Assembly: GCA_025667525.1 (NCBI GenBank)
Contig: CM046876.1
Coordinates: 478,536,557 to 478,600,556 of the forward strand
Length of the DNA stretch: 64,000 nt
Source of the DNA: Glebionis coronaria
Taxonomy: Eukaryota > Streptophyta > Magnoliopsida > Asterales > Asteraceae
Direction: 5' to 3'
The stretch's first letter is position 1. Each line of letters begins with the position of its first letter. This document shows, piece by piece, positions 33,292-44,580 of this stretch. Made by a program: the position numbers and the translations under genes. The notes beneath the pieces were generated by a model. The model did no database searches and had not been told where the DNA came from. It saw only the letters and a list, made by a program, of their open reading frames with translations.

Positions 33292-34747
33292 TTTGTTTTC
33301 TTTTTGAGCAGCCTATCCAAAAGCAGGTTAATGATCAAGGATATTGGGATAGTGGATGCTCAAGGAACATGCATTTTTGGTCTTTCCACTAATATTATTT
33401 TTATCCACTAACGTGTGTTTTTGTGGTTTTTATCTAACTATGTAGGAAAATGATGCTACATTTGGATGGATACAGAATTGCAAACTTTTATTTATGATGG
33501 TTGGAGTGTTTACATTCCTATCTTGAGATAAAATTTTGCTTCTTCACATATAATGATTTGTATGCTTCTATTAAGGGGAGGTAAACCTTTAGGTTTTTGG
33601 GTACTATTAGAGCACTCTTGCACAATTCTAGATTGTGTCCACTGGTGAGTGGGGGTTAGAAATAATGAAGGCTCTTTCCTTATGAAATTGTTGGAATTTC
33701 TAAACGTCGAGGCACTGTAGCATGCACGTAGTTTATTTTGCATGCATGTTGCCAAGACTTTTGACCTAGAATTGGGTGTGGTCGTATGGGTGACTTGGGG
33801 TAGTTATTATTTTTGGGTTACTTGGGGAGTTGCAAAGGTTTTATATGAGTTAACTTTCTCTTTGGGGCATTTGTGAACAAAGGACTCTAGAGTTCATGTA
33901 TGTCTATCATGCTTTTGCATGAGTGTATGCATGAACAGTGTTTGTCACTCTTGCTTATTAGAGACTAGTTAATTTCCTTAGGATTATTACCTTTGTTTAT
34001 GTTCTAACTAAAGTTTTCCATTCGCAAGTCCATTTTATGCTATGACATCTTAGCCGATGTTATTTATAAACTTCTTTATAGTCCCAAAATGTTTCATCAC
34101 CTTTCATTTTTCAATTTTTTGGATATCTGGAAGCCTAATGATCATTGAGATGTTATTCCTAGTGATTGACATCTAGTAGCAGCAGAGATCACTTTCACAA
34201 GGGTGTATAGTGTTATGGAGATGGCTGAGACTATTGGCACTAGCTTTAATGCAGGTCAAGTCAGTCTTATCATCAGTAAGTCCATCCCCATGTCCTATGA
34301 ATCAACATTGAGGATTCATTTCCCGAATGTGGATGAGGATAGTATGAAACCTTTGACATTAATGGAATTGACGAAAATCTGTATTAGCTTGCAAAAGCAA
34401 AATATAGAACTGGTACAAATTGTCAAGGATCACTGTTTTGAACTGATACACTTGTTGTTTTGGAAGCTGATATGAAGCTATGGAGGATATTCATGGTATC
34501 GTCCTTTGATACTAATCTTGGAGAGGAGTCTTAAAAAGGGGAGGAGTAATTGAATTTATGTGACAAAAGTTATAAAGAAGCTTACTATTATAAGATGTAT
34601 TGCAGAAGATGATTAAGATCAAGTTTGAGTGTTGACATTTTGAGGTTTATTCATACTCAAATTGAAGGATAGAGCATGTTTGTAAGAATCCTCTCTGTGT
34701 GTTTTATTTTATTCAGAAACTTGATTACTAGAGTAGATATCAAGTTT
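33292..34747 (+). other. Element B 3' non-coding region
   Basis: About 1.45 kb between the gag-like tail and the PPT, where pol would lie in an autonomous copia. The only notable ORF is 34203-34475 (90 residues, around FNAGQVSLIISKSIPMSYES), faintly like a copia capsid segment (selection of 'LP.SY' type) but not convincing. I see no integrase, RT or RNase H motif. Confidence 0.6.
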
Positions 34748-34757
34748 AGGGGAGGAT
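34748..34757 (+). other. Polypurine tract of B
   Basis: AGGGGAGGAT directly before the 3' LTR. Confidence 0.88.
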
Positions 34758-35338
34758 TGTTGGGAATAAAATTGACCAAGTCCCTAGACGCTGACAAGAG
34801 GAACTTGGACGCTGACAAGAGTAAACGAGGCGTTGACAGATGAGACGTTGATAAGAATTATCAAGGCGCTGACAAGAAGAATCTTAACACAAAGACAAGG
34901 ACTAAATCTGCCAATGATGAATTCTTCAAGCTGGTGGACAAAATATGAAGATAAGAATTCAGAATATATTCTTAAGTGTTTAAAAGATTTAGTGAATAAG
35001 TTATTTGAGTATGTTTATCTTATGTCTCTTCCTAAAATAGTTGATCTTAGCTTTTTGTGCAAGGCTCCTTAAACCTATAAAAGGAGGCCTTATGGTTAGA
35101 CATAAGACACATCTTTTTCACACACCTCTTCCACATATCTCATGATACTTTCATTGTAATCATTCATTGATATTATTAATCATAGTGAAAGTTTGCTTTA
35201 CATTGTTTTGTTCTTTGTTCTAAGTGTTAAATTCCGCATAACACTTAGTTTGTTCTATACAACAAAGTTTCTCTACGTGTTAAACTTGATTTAATCTCGT
35301 TAACACAAAGCTAAATCGATCTAAGTTTGGGATCAACA
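34758..35338 (+). repeat. Element B 3' LTR
   Basis: 581 bp, five substitutions against the 5' LTR by eye. Same 21-bp repeats and TATA box. Confidence 0.95.
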
Positions 35339-36029
35339 TTTCCCTATTCCCAGTAGCAACAGCAATCCTCTGAGTATCATACTTGGCAGTTTGTCGATCA
35401 TACCTTGCAGAACCCTCAACATGTGTTGGATTACGTCGATCATACCTAGAAGGACTTTCACCACGTCGACGTGTATCATACCTGGTAGGACTCTCAACAT
35501 ATTGGTGCTTTGTGTTAGATGATGTTCGAAGATTGTTGTTGGTGGGTTTGAAGATTTTCTGGTAGGTCTTCATAATGAAAGCAATTTGTTGTTTCATCTC
35601 CTGATTCTTTTGAGCTTGATCTTCATCACTATCCTCTTCAGATGATGACTCAGATGGTGGTGATGGTGCTCTTGCTTCTTTGCCGCGTGATCTTGTAGAT
35701 GATGAAGACTTGGATGATGTGGAATATCGTGGTGAGGATGATTGAATGAAGTATGACTTTTGAGTACGAGATTTATGATCTTGAGTGGTAGACACTAGAG
35801 CAAGTGGATTAGCCGTCTTTGCAACTCGTTCAGCTCGAATTTCATTTGCCTCATGCTGAAATTGTTTCAAGATATCAAAGAGAGTGTGATAGTTTACCTT
35901 GTCTAACTGTTTCTGTTGTTTCACCAAAGTAACAAAACGTGTCCACTCTGGTTGAAGTTGCTGAAGAAATTTCACATTGACTTGCATGGTGGAGACCTCC
36001 AAGTTGTTTCTTATCATATCGTTCATCAT
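35339..36029 (-). pseudogene. Element A gag middle part
   Basis: About 230 residues up to the B insertion point. Capsid C-terminus (FLQQLQPEWTRFVTLVKQQ, LFDILKQFQHEANEIRAER), a Ser-rich acidic stretch (SSEEDSDED) and three Arg/Tyr repeats of type [SG].[ST]RYD.R (SPTRYD, SPSRYD, GSARYD). It leads towards the zinc knuckle at 17716-18781. It lies one frame away from the N-terminal fragment, at the overlap 36026-36029. Confidence 0.85.
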
Positions 36030-36559
36030 CTTGTAGAATCGTGAATAATAGGACTCAATTGATCTCCATCCAATGCAGTAAACTTACCAAAATTCCAAAA
36101 CAAGTTTGTTTTAACATCTTGCTTGTTGAGTGATTCTCCTTGTTGCAGGCGTTCAATAGCCATCCACATTTCTTGTGCCGTAGGACATGAATCAACCGTA
36201 GAATAAATATCATCTCTAATTCCACTTAGAATCATATAGATCGCTTCTTTTTTTTCTGCGTCATACCAAGCACGCTTCTCTGGTGTAAGATCAGATAAAG
36301 TTTCTTTTCTTGTGGTTGCGGGTATTTGTGTAGTAGTGTCTGTGGCTGATGTATGAGGGACAGTGATATCGAAGAAAACATATGGTCCATTGTTAATACA
36401 TTGCCTCAGTGCAGCACCATTAGGTATTGTATCAAGATAACGAAGATAACGTGATTGCCATTGAGCATATCGACCGACCACAAGCATTGGTGGTCTCTCT
36501 TTGTTACCCGCCACCATTATGTTGTTGTTCGTCACACGATATTCTGCAGTAGAATCCAT
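36026..36559 (-). pseudogene. Element A gag N-terminal part
   Basis: 177 residues. Copia gag start signature (NKERPPMLVVGRYAQWQSRYL, split by small variations), then capsid helices (EKKEAIYMILSGIRDDIYST, AQEMWMAIERLQQGESLNKQD, NLFWNFGKFTALDGDQL). The reading shifts at the end into the frame of 35339-36029. ATG at 36559 follows the leader and is the natural start. Confidence 0.87.
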
Positions 36560-37414
36560 CTCAATATTCTCTGAAATGATGAAGTGAATATGGATCTTAA
36601 GTAGATATGATGTGATTGAGTTGTTGTTGAAATTCCGAAAATTGCTATTTTTCTCAGTCCGACAATAAATTTCTCAGTCCGACAAAACGGTAGACCAAAA
36701 AATTTTGTATCGCCAAATTTTGAAATTGAGCTAGAAATGTCCTAAAACTAGTATTGAAAAAATTTGAATTTACTTGACGGGAAAATTTTAACTCTTTTTT
36801 TAATTTTTAATCTTCGTGTAAACGATATTCTGAAACTAGTCTAGACGGTGGCTAGGTCTAAAAAATACTCGAACAAAATTTAGCAAAACATAGCATCGGA
36901 ATGTCCATCAGAATGTGCCATCGGAATGTCCATCGGAATACTCTGTCGGAATGTCTGTCGGAATAGTTGTCGGAATACTCTGTCGGAATACTCTGTCGGA
37001 TTGTAGTATCAGAATGTTGTCGGAATATGAGCTATCGGAATCACTATCGGAATCAATGTCGGAATAAAAACTGTCGGAATCACTATCGGAATCACTATCG
37101 AAATAATGGTCGGAATATTAAAACCCTTTTCCAATGGAATTCTATCGGAATAACCGTCGGAATATCAAACCCTTTTCCGATGGAATTCTGTCGGAATACT
37201 TGTACTTTTCCGAAACTTTTGGTAAAAAAGTGAGATTTTTGACAAGAATCCGTGATTTTAACCAACAAAAAGCAATCAAATCCATACCACAACTATGTAG
37301 GAGATGTAAATCAAGATGTAGAGCACGAAAAACACAAAAAGATTTAAATTCGAGATGATGTATGGATTAAATCATACGAATCAAATGATATAACAACAAT
37401 CAATCACAAAACTA
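36560..37414 (-). other. Element A 5' leader with ATTCCGA array
   Basis: About 850 bp without a supported ORF. Between 36896 and 37197 there are about 17 exact TCGGAAT (sense ATTCCGA) plus near matches. A run at 36921, 36933, 36945, 36957, 36969 and 36982 is almost perfectly 12-bp periodic. Flanking words CCCTTTTCC and CCGAT also occur in the C leader. Confidence 0.8.
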
Positions 37415-37434
37415 CCCCATGGCGATTGATACCA
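37415..37434 (-). other. Primer binding site of copia A
   Basis: Minus strand TGGTATCAATCGCCATGG, two bases after the LTR. The first eight bases match initiator-Met tRNA type; the rest departs from the usual AGAGC. Confidence 0.65.
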
Positions 37435-37436
37435 AT

Positions 37437-37825
37437 TGTTGTCCTATATATTTGTGATGATTAAACAAGAAAGAAATGTAGATAAAAGATGAATTCTAGG
37501 GAGAGAAAGTAGTGAGAGAAAGTAGAGAGAAGTGTGTGAGAAACTTGGTGAATATTAGATTAGGAGAATAGAAAAATGAGACAACCAACCTCTCCTTACA
37601 TGCAAGGAGAGGTTTATATAGCCTTGCATACATGTGACATGATGGGCTATATGATAATGGGTCGGGCTTTCTTTTTGGGCTTTGGTTACTTATGAATGAA
37701 CCTTAGCTTAAAGTTAAGCCCGTAATACACGACTAATATACTACCTATTACAACGTTCTAATATACGATACATAATAAACATATGACCGAGTATTCTTGT
37801 TTGACTCAATATTTTGAGGCTAACA
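37437..37825 (-). repeat. Element A 5' LTR
   Basis: 389 bp, about 18 differences against 9284-9671. The palindrome 37588-37597 / 37604-37613 is perfect here, beside TATATAAACC. Confidence 0.95.
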
Positions 37826-38531
37826 ATTTCTCCCTTCGGGTTTGTAATGGTATCACTAGGAAGACCACCCGAGGAAGAGGGTATACACATGATTGCTTCA
37901 AACATTTTAGCCATTCGATCTTCAAACTTTGATTGCCTTAAATCCGCTTTTAACAACTCTTGCTTAATCTCATGTTGACCTTGTTCCATCGTTTGTTGAT
38001 TTTCTTGAAGACGTTGAACGTTTCCTTCCATTTTATTAGCATGAGTTTTCAATTCATTAGCAAGTTTGTTTTTAACTCGTTTTTCAACTCGGATCTTAAG
38101 CTAATCATCTCACGTTGCATGTTATCAAACTTAGCATCGTTAGCTTTTGCATAGTCCAAAAATTCTCCATTAATATTTTTAGTTTGAGCATTTTGAAAAC
38201 CTTGTGTAGTGTTTTGAAAATCACGATTTTGGTTTTGATTTTAAACTTGCCCATTCCCACTTTGGTAATTCCCTTTGTTGTAGTTACGTGAATTTCCTTG
38301 ATAACCACCATTTTGATTGTTGTTTTGATAGTTGTTAGCATTTTGATTTTGGGGAGCTTGATTTGGGCGGGAACCTTGGCCGTTTTGGTTGTAAGTTCCC
38401 GTTGCTACATAAGCACTCGAAGTGTTACCACTGGCGGTAATGCACTCAGAAAGATCATGAGCTCCACCACAAGATAAACAACTCTTTTCAACCGCTTTAA
38501 CCGATGCGGAATTCAAAGCATCTTGTGCTTT
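37826..38531 (-). pseudogene. Element G gag C-terminal part with zinc knuckle
   Basis: Fragments 38241-38516 and 37826-38052. The zinc knuckle CLSCGGAHDLSEC has the form C-x2-C-x3-H-x4-C. An Asn/Gln/Gly-rich stretch follows, then a coiled coil (NVQRLQENQQTMEQGQHEIK) and the NPKGE motif at the A insertion. Stops at 38532 and 38241 are in the gag frame, and a frameshift lies near 38060. Confidence 0.88.
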
Positions 38532-39404
38532 TCAATGTGTCATAAGCGTCGAAAACCTATCGAAAAACCGATTTTCTTCATTTGCTTCATCATGTAAGGC
38601 ATTCATGTTACGAGACGATGACGATGACGATGAACCCATATTGGCAACACTCGGTGTGTTATGAGGGTTATAAACCTTAGATCTATTCTCGATGATCTTT
38701 AAAGCTTCATCGGTCGTTTTACACAAAAAATTACCACCCGCGGTGGCATTCAAATAATCTCGTTCATGATCATTAAGCCCATTGTAAAAAGTATCAATTT
38801 GATGCAATTCCGACAAATCATGGTGTGGACATTCATGTAACATTTCCTTAAGTCGTTCCCATGTCATTGAAAAACTTTCATTATTACGTTGTGTAAACCT
38901 CGAAATCTCATTTTTCAAATGTGTTGTTTTAGATGGTGGACAATATTGGTTCACAACTTTAGAAACGAGATCACCCCATGTCAAAATCGAATTTGGCGAT
39001 TCTTTCCCGAGCCAAATTTTTGCGGGTCCATCCAACGAGTATGGAAATAACATCATCTTAATGGCATCATGCAGAACATCCTTAAACTTGCTTGTTGCGG
39101 TGAGACGATTGAAATTCCTTATGTGATAATGAGGGTTGTCTTTTTCATGACCTCGAAACTTGTTTGCTTGTAACATCGACATTAAACCCGTCTTAATCTC
39201 GAAATTCTCCGCAAGGATGGCGGGAATCACAATAGCTTCTTCAAAACCCTCGGTGGGTGCTTGAAGCAACTCCATCATAGTACGATTAGCCGTGGCGACT
39301 ATTGGTTCTACAACGGGTTCGACAATTGGAGTTTCTTCCTCAATCAAATTTCCTTGGTTTTGACGACGTTTGCGAGCTTGTTTTGCTTGATTACGAGTTT
39401 GCAT
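38532..39404 (-). pseudogene. Element G gag capsid
   Basis: I choose ATG 39404 (MQTRNQAKQARKRRQ) rather than the upstream ATG at 39530, because plant relatives start with this basic motif and the preceding residues are low-complexity Lys/Thr. The capsid holds NRTMMELLQAPTEGFEEAI, NPHYHIRNFNRLTATSKFKD, WGDLVSKVVNQYCPPSKT and the QIDTFYNGLND block of retrotransposon gag (PF03732-like). It ends at an in-frame stop just before the zinc knuckle. Confidence 0.9.
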
Positions 39405-40132
39405 AAACGTGACGTAGAATGGGAGATGAGCAAAGAAGATTCTTTTGGGTGTTTTGTGAATTTTCAATTTTTTTGTGTTTTTTATTGTTTTTAATTTTTT
39501 TTGGATTTTGTGTGTATTCGTAGACAACAATCTAACAAATCTCTCCTCGAATCAAACTCTCGATTAAAGAAGCCTCAAAAGAATGAAAACGATCACGTGG
39601 AGTGAACGCATTTGATTGACTTTAGAACTTTGGTGAAAACCAAACTGTTCAAGAGGGTTTAATCACAAAGAAACCAAGCAAATATATATGATACGTAATA
39701 ATACTTTGGGCGGCAAAACCCTCGATTAGTCTTCAATCTCAAATACTCACAAGCAAGCGGAGAAACGAGGCGGCGCGAAGCACTTAAGAGCCTTTTTCTT
39801 TAGGGTGTATTTTATAACACCCGCCTTATACCCACCTTATAGTTTGTATTTTTCAAAATCGAGCTTCATGAAAGTATTTATCTATTTTTGCCTTTTTCTT
39901 TTTGTTTGAGATTTGAATACAATGATCGAGTGATGAAATCCCGAATCAAGGTTGTATTTTCACACTTTTGGAGATATTTTGAATTTGTTGTGATACTTAT
40001 ACAATATAGTAATAATATTTCACAAGAAAAACGAAAAAAACCGATAATACGTATTAGTAGAGTTCTACTAATACAAATAATATTTATGGTTAGATATTAA
40101 AAACAGAATGGACAAATTAATCACGACACACC
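39405..40132 (-). other. Element G internal leader
   Basis: About 730 bp between PBS and gag ATG. No ORF supported. The start near the PBS reads GTGTGTCGTGATTAATTTG on the minus strand. I see no ATTCCGA array. Confidence 0.6.
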
Positions 40133-40150
40133 TCCCCGACAGCGGCGCCA
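40133..40150 (-). other. Primer binding site of G
   Basis: Minus strand TGGCGCCGCTGTCGGGGA, close to the tRNA-Asp type PBS TGGCGCCGTTGCCGGGGA. Three bases separate it from the LTR. Confidence 0.9.
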
Positions 40151-40153
40151 AAA

Positions 40154-43100
40154 TGGTTGTAGGTAAAAATACGTCTCTTGTTTAGGAAAACAAAAGAGCG
40201 TATATGAGCGGTAAGTATTAAACAAATGATTTAGGAAAATCAAGTGTTAATGACCCAAATAAGTTTAAAGTTCGTTTCCCAAGGAGGTATATGTGTGTGA
40301 ATAATTCGTAATGATTTTGGATTAATATGAAAGAAAGAAGAGATGAGAAAGTAGGATGACGGATACGTTAAAGTTATACTACGATAACAAAATTAAAAAC
40401 CGTAAAAAGTGACAAAAAATAAATTATAAAAATTCCCAAAGTAACCAAATATCAATAAAAATAAACTAAGAGTTTACAACTGATCAAAACTTTTTCAAAC
40501 ATTTTAATCAATTAATTATTAATTTTTAAATGCTAATTAAAGCCCTAAAAATCCAAATAATTATTAAAAAGCCCAAATAAATATTTTCACTTTGTAAACC
40601 TCTAAAATGACTTAATTAGACTAAAAAAAAATTTATATTATTATAAACTAAGTAAAACTATTTTTAAATGATTAAAAACAATTAAAATATTAAAATAATT
40701 CTAAAAATTAATAAAATGATGAGAAAATCAATCTAAGAGTTTTAAAAATCCTAACTTAATGTATTTGACCTAAGAAAAATGTAAAAGTTAAAAAAATATT
40801 AAAAATAAATTTAATAATAAAATAATATTAAAATAATATTAAAAATCCAAAAATTTTAAAAAAATTTAAAAAATTGCAAACTAGTTTATTTTAACCTAAA
40901 TAAACAGAAAATGGAAGTGAAATTACCAAAATACCCCTAATGGGCCCCCAAATGGGCTAAAAACAAAAATAGTCCAAGTTAATGGGCTTTTTAGCTCAAA
41001 AAGTTCAAACTTAACCAATTAAGCTGAAAATCACCAGTCTAGCTTAAAATTCAATTCTAAACACAAAAGTCTGAAGGCCCAAAAGCTGAATGTGAGCCTA
41101 TCACAACTTAATGGTACAACAACTTATTCTTAATGGGCTTTTTGGCCCACTAAGCTATAAGCCAATGCCATAATCTCTATTTTGACACACAACCTTCTTT
41201 TGAGATGCCTAAGAGATCTGTGAAAAGAAATTTTCAAAAAGCACAACCAATAAGCCAGAAATAAGCAAAGTAAAATTTCACTAAAAGACAAAATAGTCGA
41301 CTTAGAGTTTTAAACCACCTCAGACCTTAATTCAACTTGCAAAAGACTCTAAATGATTTAAATAAGCCAAATCAATCAAGTAAAGTTCAATAAGCAAACC
41401 AAATAAGAAGAATAAGCCCATAAGCACTTATGTAAAAGTCAATAGAGTTGGTTTTCTAGTCAAAGCTTAAAGTCAACCACCCAAATGCTCTAGAATGAAC
41501 AAATGGGTCAAATAATGAGCACCTATTACAAAACTAAAGTTGTTGCAGGTTAAAATAAGCTAGAACAACTTATTGATAAGCAAAAAAAAATAACACTAGC
41601 AGTGGCTAGCAGTAGGGGAAAGGAGTTCCCACTACTTTGACTATTTGACTATTGATTTTTGAGAGATTCACTTGGATTCAATGGATAACAAGGGCACCCT
41701 TACAACCAGTGAGTTGTAAGGAGTCAATATCAAGGAAGAAATCACAAAATGATCCAGCCAGTTGATACAGAATAAGCAAACAGTCACCAGATATTGCACA
41801 AACTTGGAAATAAGCAGATTATGAAGAAATAAGCAGTTTAAGCATGAATAAGCCAACCAAAATGAACCATATGCATACACAAGCTATAATAAAATCCAAT
41901 AAGCACAAATAAACTTGTTTCAAACACTGATTAAAAGATTAGAGACAGATCAAAGCTTAAATAGTTACTCATGAACAAAGTGATATCCAAAAATCCTTTT
42001 GCTGATCTAAATGACCACAGATCCAATTTCAAACCCTTAAATCCCTTAACCTGGTTGTATTAACTAATATTTAGCACTTGTTAACCCTAGTCTACCCTTA
42101 GATCTAGGTTTCCCCAAAATTTTAGCCAAAAACAACAAGTATAACAGATTTTAAGACTTTTCTTATGGATTTAGGTGATCAGAACCTCAAAACTTGCAGA
42201 TAATAGATCAATAGCACATATGAAACAATAACAAACAATCACCACCAAGTAGCGCCTACTCAAGTCAACCCAAACTTAACTTATGTAGTTAACCCAAACA
42301 CCCTTTTAATCACTGATTTAACAATTTTATTACAGGATTGTTAAATTTAACCCATAAATCAAGTTCAAATCAACTGAATAACAACAAACAAACCTCAAAA
42401 CACAAGATCCAACCACGATAACTTAGATTCACAGACCAAATCACAGATTCAAACTCAAAGCACAAAATATTTAGAAAATGAAAAAGGGTTTAGAAATGAG
42501 CACCTCCAAAATTTCCATCCATGCTTTGGGATGTGTGAGCTTAGGTGCTAGCTAAACAAGCACCAGCTTCCTTGTACCTGCTAAGAACAACAAACACAAG
42601 GATGAACAAAACAATGAAAACTGATTTTTTTTTTGAAAACAAGGATTTAAACCATAAAACCTTTCTTCAAAAACCAACAAACAGATTAATGGAACTCATA
42701 TCTTAGCTTATCAAACACCAAACTTTTATAAAACATAAAAGGAAATCACAATTTTTAGAAAATCCAACTTTTATTTCATAAAAAGGAGTTACAAATATTT
42801 AAGCTAAAATCTGGAACAAAGGGCGACTCATATGTTGAGGCTCCTTTTATAGACTACTTAGGACGATCCTAGAATCAAAATACATGAGAAACCCTAGCTA
42901 AAATCTGCCCTTGAGTGCTTGATGGCGTTTGATGTTTGTGAGCTATCCAAAAGAATCAGAGACGTTCATTTTTGCTTTGGGGCCAAGAAAAGAGTATTAG
43001 CTGTTGATTTGGCCACGTGACTTTGTTTGGAGAGGAGGGTGTCACATGATAGGTGGACGAGGTTGAGTGTGGGGTCATTTGGGTGAGTGGGTGTGTGAGT

Positions 43101-43910
43101 TTAGGCATGGGAATGATTTGTGGGAAGGTGAATTGTCATTTGGTTAAAGTAATTTAAAAAACCCCTTTGATGGTAAAAAGTTAAACCTGGGTTTCATACG
43201 TGTGCACGGTGCCACGTTTGATCCAAAATCAGTGGAGGTTAAGTGTTTGGCGCGTGTTTAATGTGTTTAAACTTTCAGAATGACACAAGTGGCCCTTGTG
43301 TTTTGGCAAAAGGTGTAAAACATGTTTTTCAGCCCAAATACTTGGTTCCCTTTGTTAATAAAGTTTATACTTTCATGTTTTGGCCACAAAACTTTGGTAA
43401 AAGGGTTTCAAGGGTTATTTTGCCATTTTTGAATATTTCAAGGGCTGATCTTGGACATTTGTCATCTTTGAAGGTCTTCATTGGTTCTTTGACTTCATGA
43501 GGGACCATTATTGATAATTTAGAATTGTTGAGGGACTAAACTTGTCAATTCTTCAAAGTTGAGGGACCTTTTTGTAATTTTGACAAACTTAAGGGACCAA
43601 ACTTGTAATTATGAATATACAAGGGTATTAAGTGTCATTTCTTCATAAATGAGGGATCAATCTTGTACATATTCAAGTCTTTCAAGTGTTTTTCTTTGAT
43701 AAATCACAAACTAGGGCCCGGTTCATTGTGCGGCTTTGTTTCTCGTGTTCGTTTTTCCTTATTTCTTGTGATGTTTTGTCTTTTTCACGATATCCATACC
43801 TAAAATACACAAGTAAACAAACACAAGAATATATAGGGTATTTTGATGACATTTTATGCATTTAAAGCCCGAAAAGAACGATGAGATCATGTATAAATGC
43901 CATCTCATCA
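40154..43910 (-). repeat. Element G 5' LTR, 3.76 kb
   Basis: Plus-strand ends TGGTTGTAGG and CATCTCATCA, so TG...CA. Complete here. TATA on minus at 42845-42851. The AATAAGC array is at about 41249-41905. The 40380-40870 part is very A/T-rich. No coding potential is evident; the ORF at 43243-43500 is present in both LTRs but resembles nothing I know. Confidence 0.94.
42845..42851 (-). promoter_or_regulatory. TATA box of G 5' LTR
   Basis: Minus strand TCTATAAAAGGAG, about 1.06 kb into the LTR. It implies a transcript leader of about 2.7 kb inside the LTR. Confidence 0.55.
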
Positions 43911-44580
43911 TTGAAGCTCGTCAAAACGTTTTGAAAGTGAGTTGTAAGAATCTTGAAGCTTTAAAAATTCAGCGTTAGGTTCGTGACAAGAATGATTATC
44001 TACATTATTTACAGGCTCAACAGTATTCACAGAGAGATCATGCACATCATCACATATATTCACAAGAAATTTAATCTCATTAGCACAATTAATAGTCACA
44101 ATTTGCATCACATCGAGAGACACCACTTGTTCCAAGAATCGGTCGTATTCAGACAAAATCTTTTCTTTCTCAATTAAATGTAGCTCATAAGCATCATCCA
44201 TTTCATGAAAAACTTTTTGAACTTCAACCATTTCGAAATTTAGATTATCTCCGAGATCTAGAAAGCCCTCTTTAAGTTTTTCTACAAAAGGAACGATCTC
44301 TTTCTCAAACACCGATTTCATGTGTTCGAAAGCCATTCTCCACGGGTTTGAGCCGTTGGAGTTGTACATTCCTTAATGACCTTGTCAAAACAGGTAAAGT
44401 ATCGTCGAATCTCTTTCAAGCTTAACAATAATGTACTTACCATTGGAAGACCCTTTGGAATTTCCTTGGGTTCATTCGGGTTGACAAGTGTAGGAAATGT
44501 ACTAGGGTTTTCTCTAGTGTACATGTAAGTTGGTGTATTGATAAATTCCCTTTGTATATTAAAGCGAGTTCTAAAATCCG
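43911..44580 (-). pseudogene. Element D gag-pol linker, N-terminal part
   Basis: Open at 43908-44369 and 44318-44524 in two frames. NPWRMAFEHMKSVFEKEI, LEQVVSLDVMQIV and HEPNAEFLKLQDSYNSLSKR correspond to about residues 45-190 of the C linker (27085-29109). Coiled-coil pattern. Broken by a frameshift near 44340 and by element G. Confidence 0.8.

Larger units (their letters stand above)
18782..35338 (+). mobile_element. Element B: non-autonomous gag-only copia-type LTR retrotransposon, interrupted by C
   Basis: Two 581-bp LTRs (18782-19362, 34758-35338) with TGTTGGG...ATCAACA ends, PBS TGGTATCAGAGCTTG (complementary to initiator tRNA-Met, as usual for copia), PPT AGGGGAGGAT, and TSD TTTCC. 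Without C the element is about 4.3 kb. It encodes only a gag C-terminal-like coiled coil, a zinc knuckle and a short tail; no protease, integrase or RT is seen. It must depend on a partner for transposition. Five differences between the LTRs (about 1%) mean recent insertion. Confidence 0.93.
9284..37825 (-). mobile_element. Element A: Ty1/copia LTR retrotransposon, interrupted by B
   Basis: LTRs of 388 and 389 bp (9284-9671, 37437-37825) with TG...CA ends and a perfect ATTTC duplication. On the minus strand the order is 5' LTR, PBS, motif-rich leader, gag, linker, PR, IN, RT, RNase H, a 2.6-kb untranslated region, PPT, 3' LTR. The order PR-IN-RT-RH defines copia. Element B sits inside gag just before the zinc knuckle. 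Without B the element is about 12 kb. The coding part is full of stops and frameshifts, and the LTRs differ by about 4-5% by eye. Confidence 0.95.
1..43910 (-). mobile_element. Element G: Ty3/gypsy LTR retrotransposon (Athila/Tat group), interrupted by A
   Basis: Minus-strand element. The 5' LTR is at 40154-43910, the tRNA-Asp-type PBS at 40133-40150, and gag at 37826-39404. Protease, RT, RNase H and integrase follow at 5211-9013, then a PPT at 3055-3066 and a 3' LTR cut by the left window edge. The order PR-RT-RH-IN and the DLGAS protease are typical of the plant OTA clade of Ty3/gypsy; I cannot separate Athila from Tat. Copia A (9284-37825) splits the gag ORF. G itself sits in the gag-linker of copia D, whose sequence resumes at 43911. 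The 5-bp right flank is TTGAA; its partner lies outside the window. All coding parts carry stops or frameshifts. Confidence 0.93.

Noticed and set aside
34203..34475. 90-codon ORF in B as a capsid gene
   Set aside because: Only a faint similarity to a capsid helix pattern; no second motif supports it.
37415..37434. tRNA gene remnants at the PBS sites
   Set aside because: Only the complement of a tRNA 3' end is present, with no cloverleaf; these are primer binding sites.
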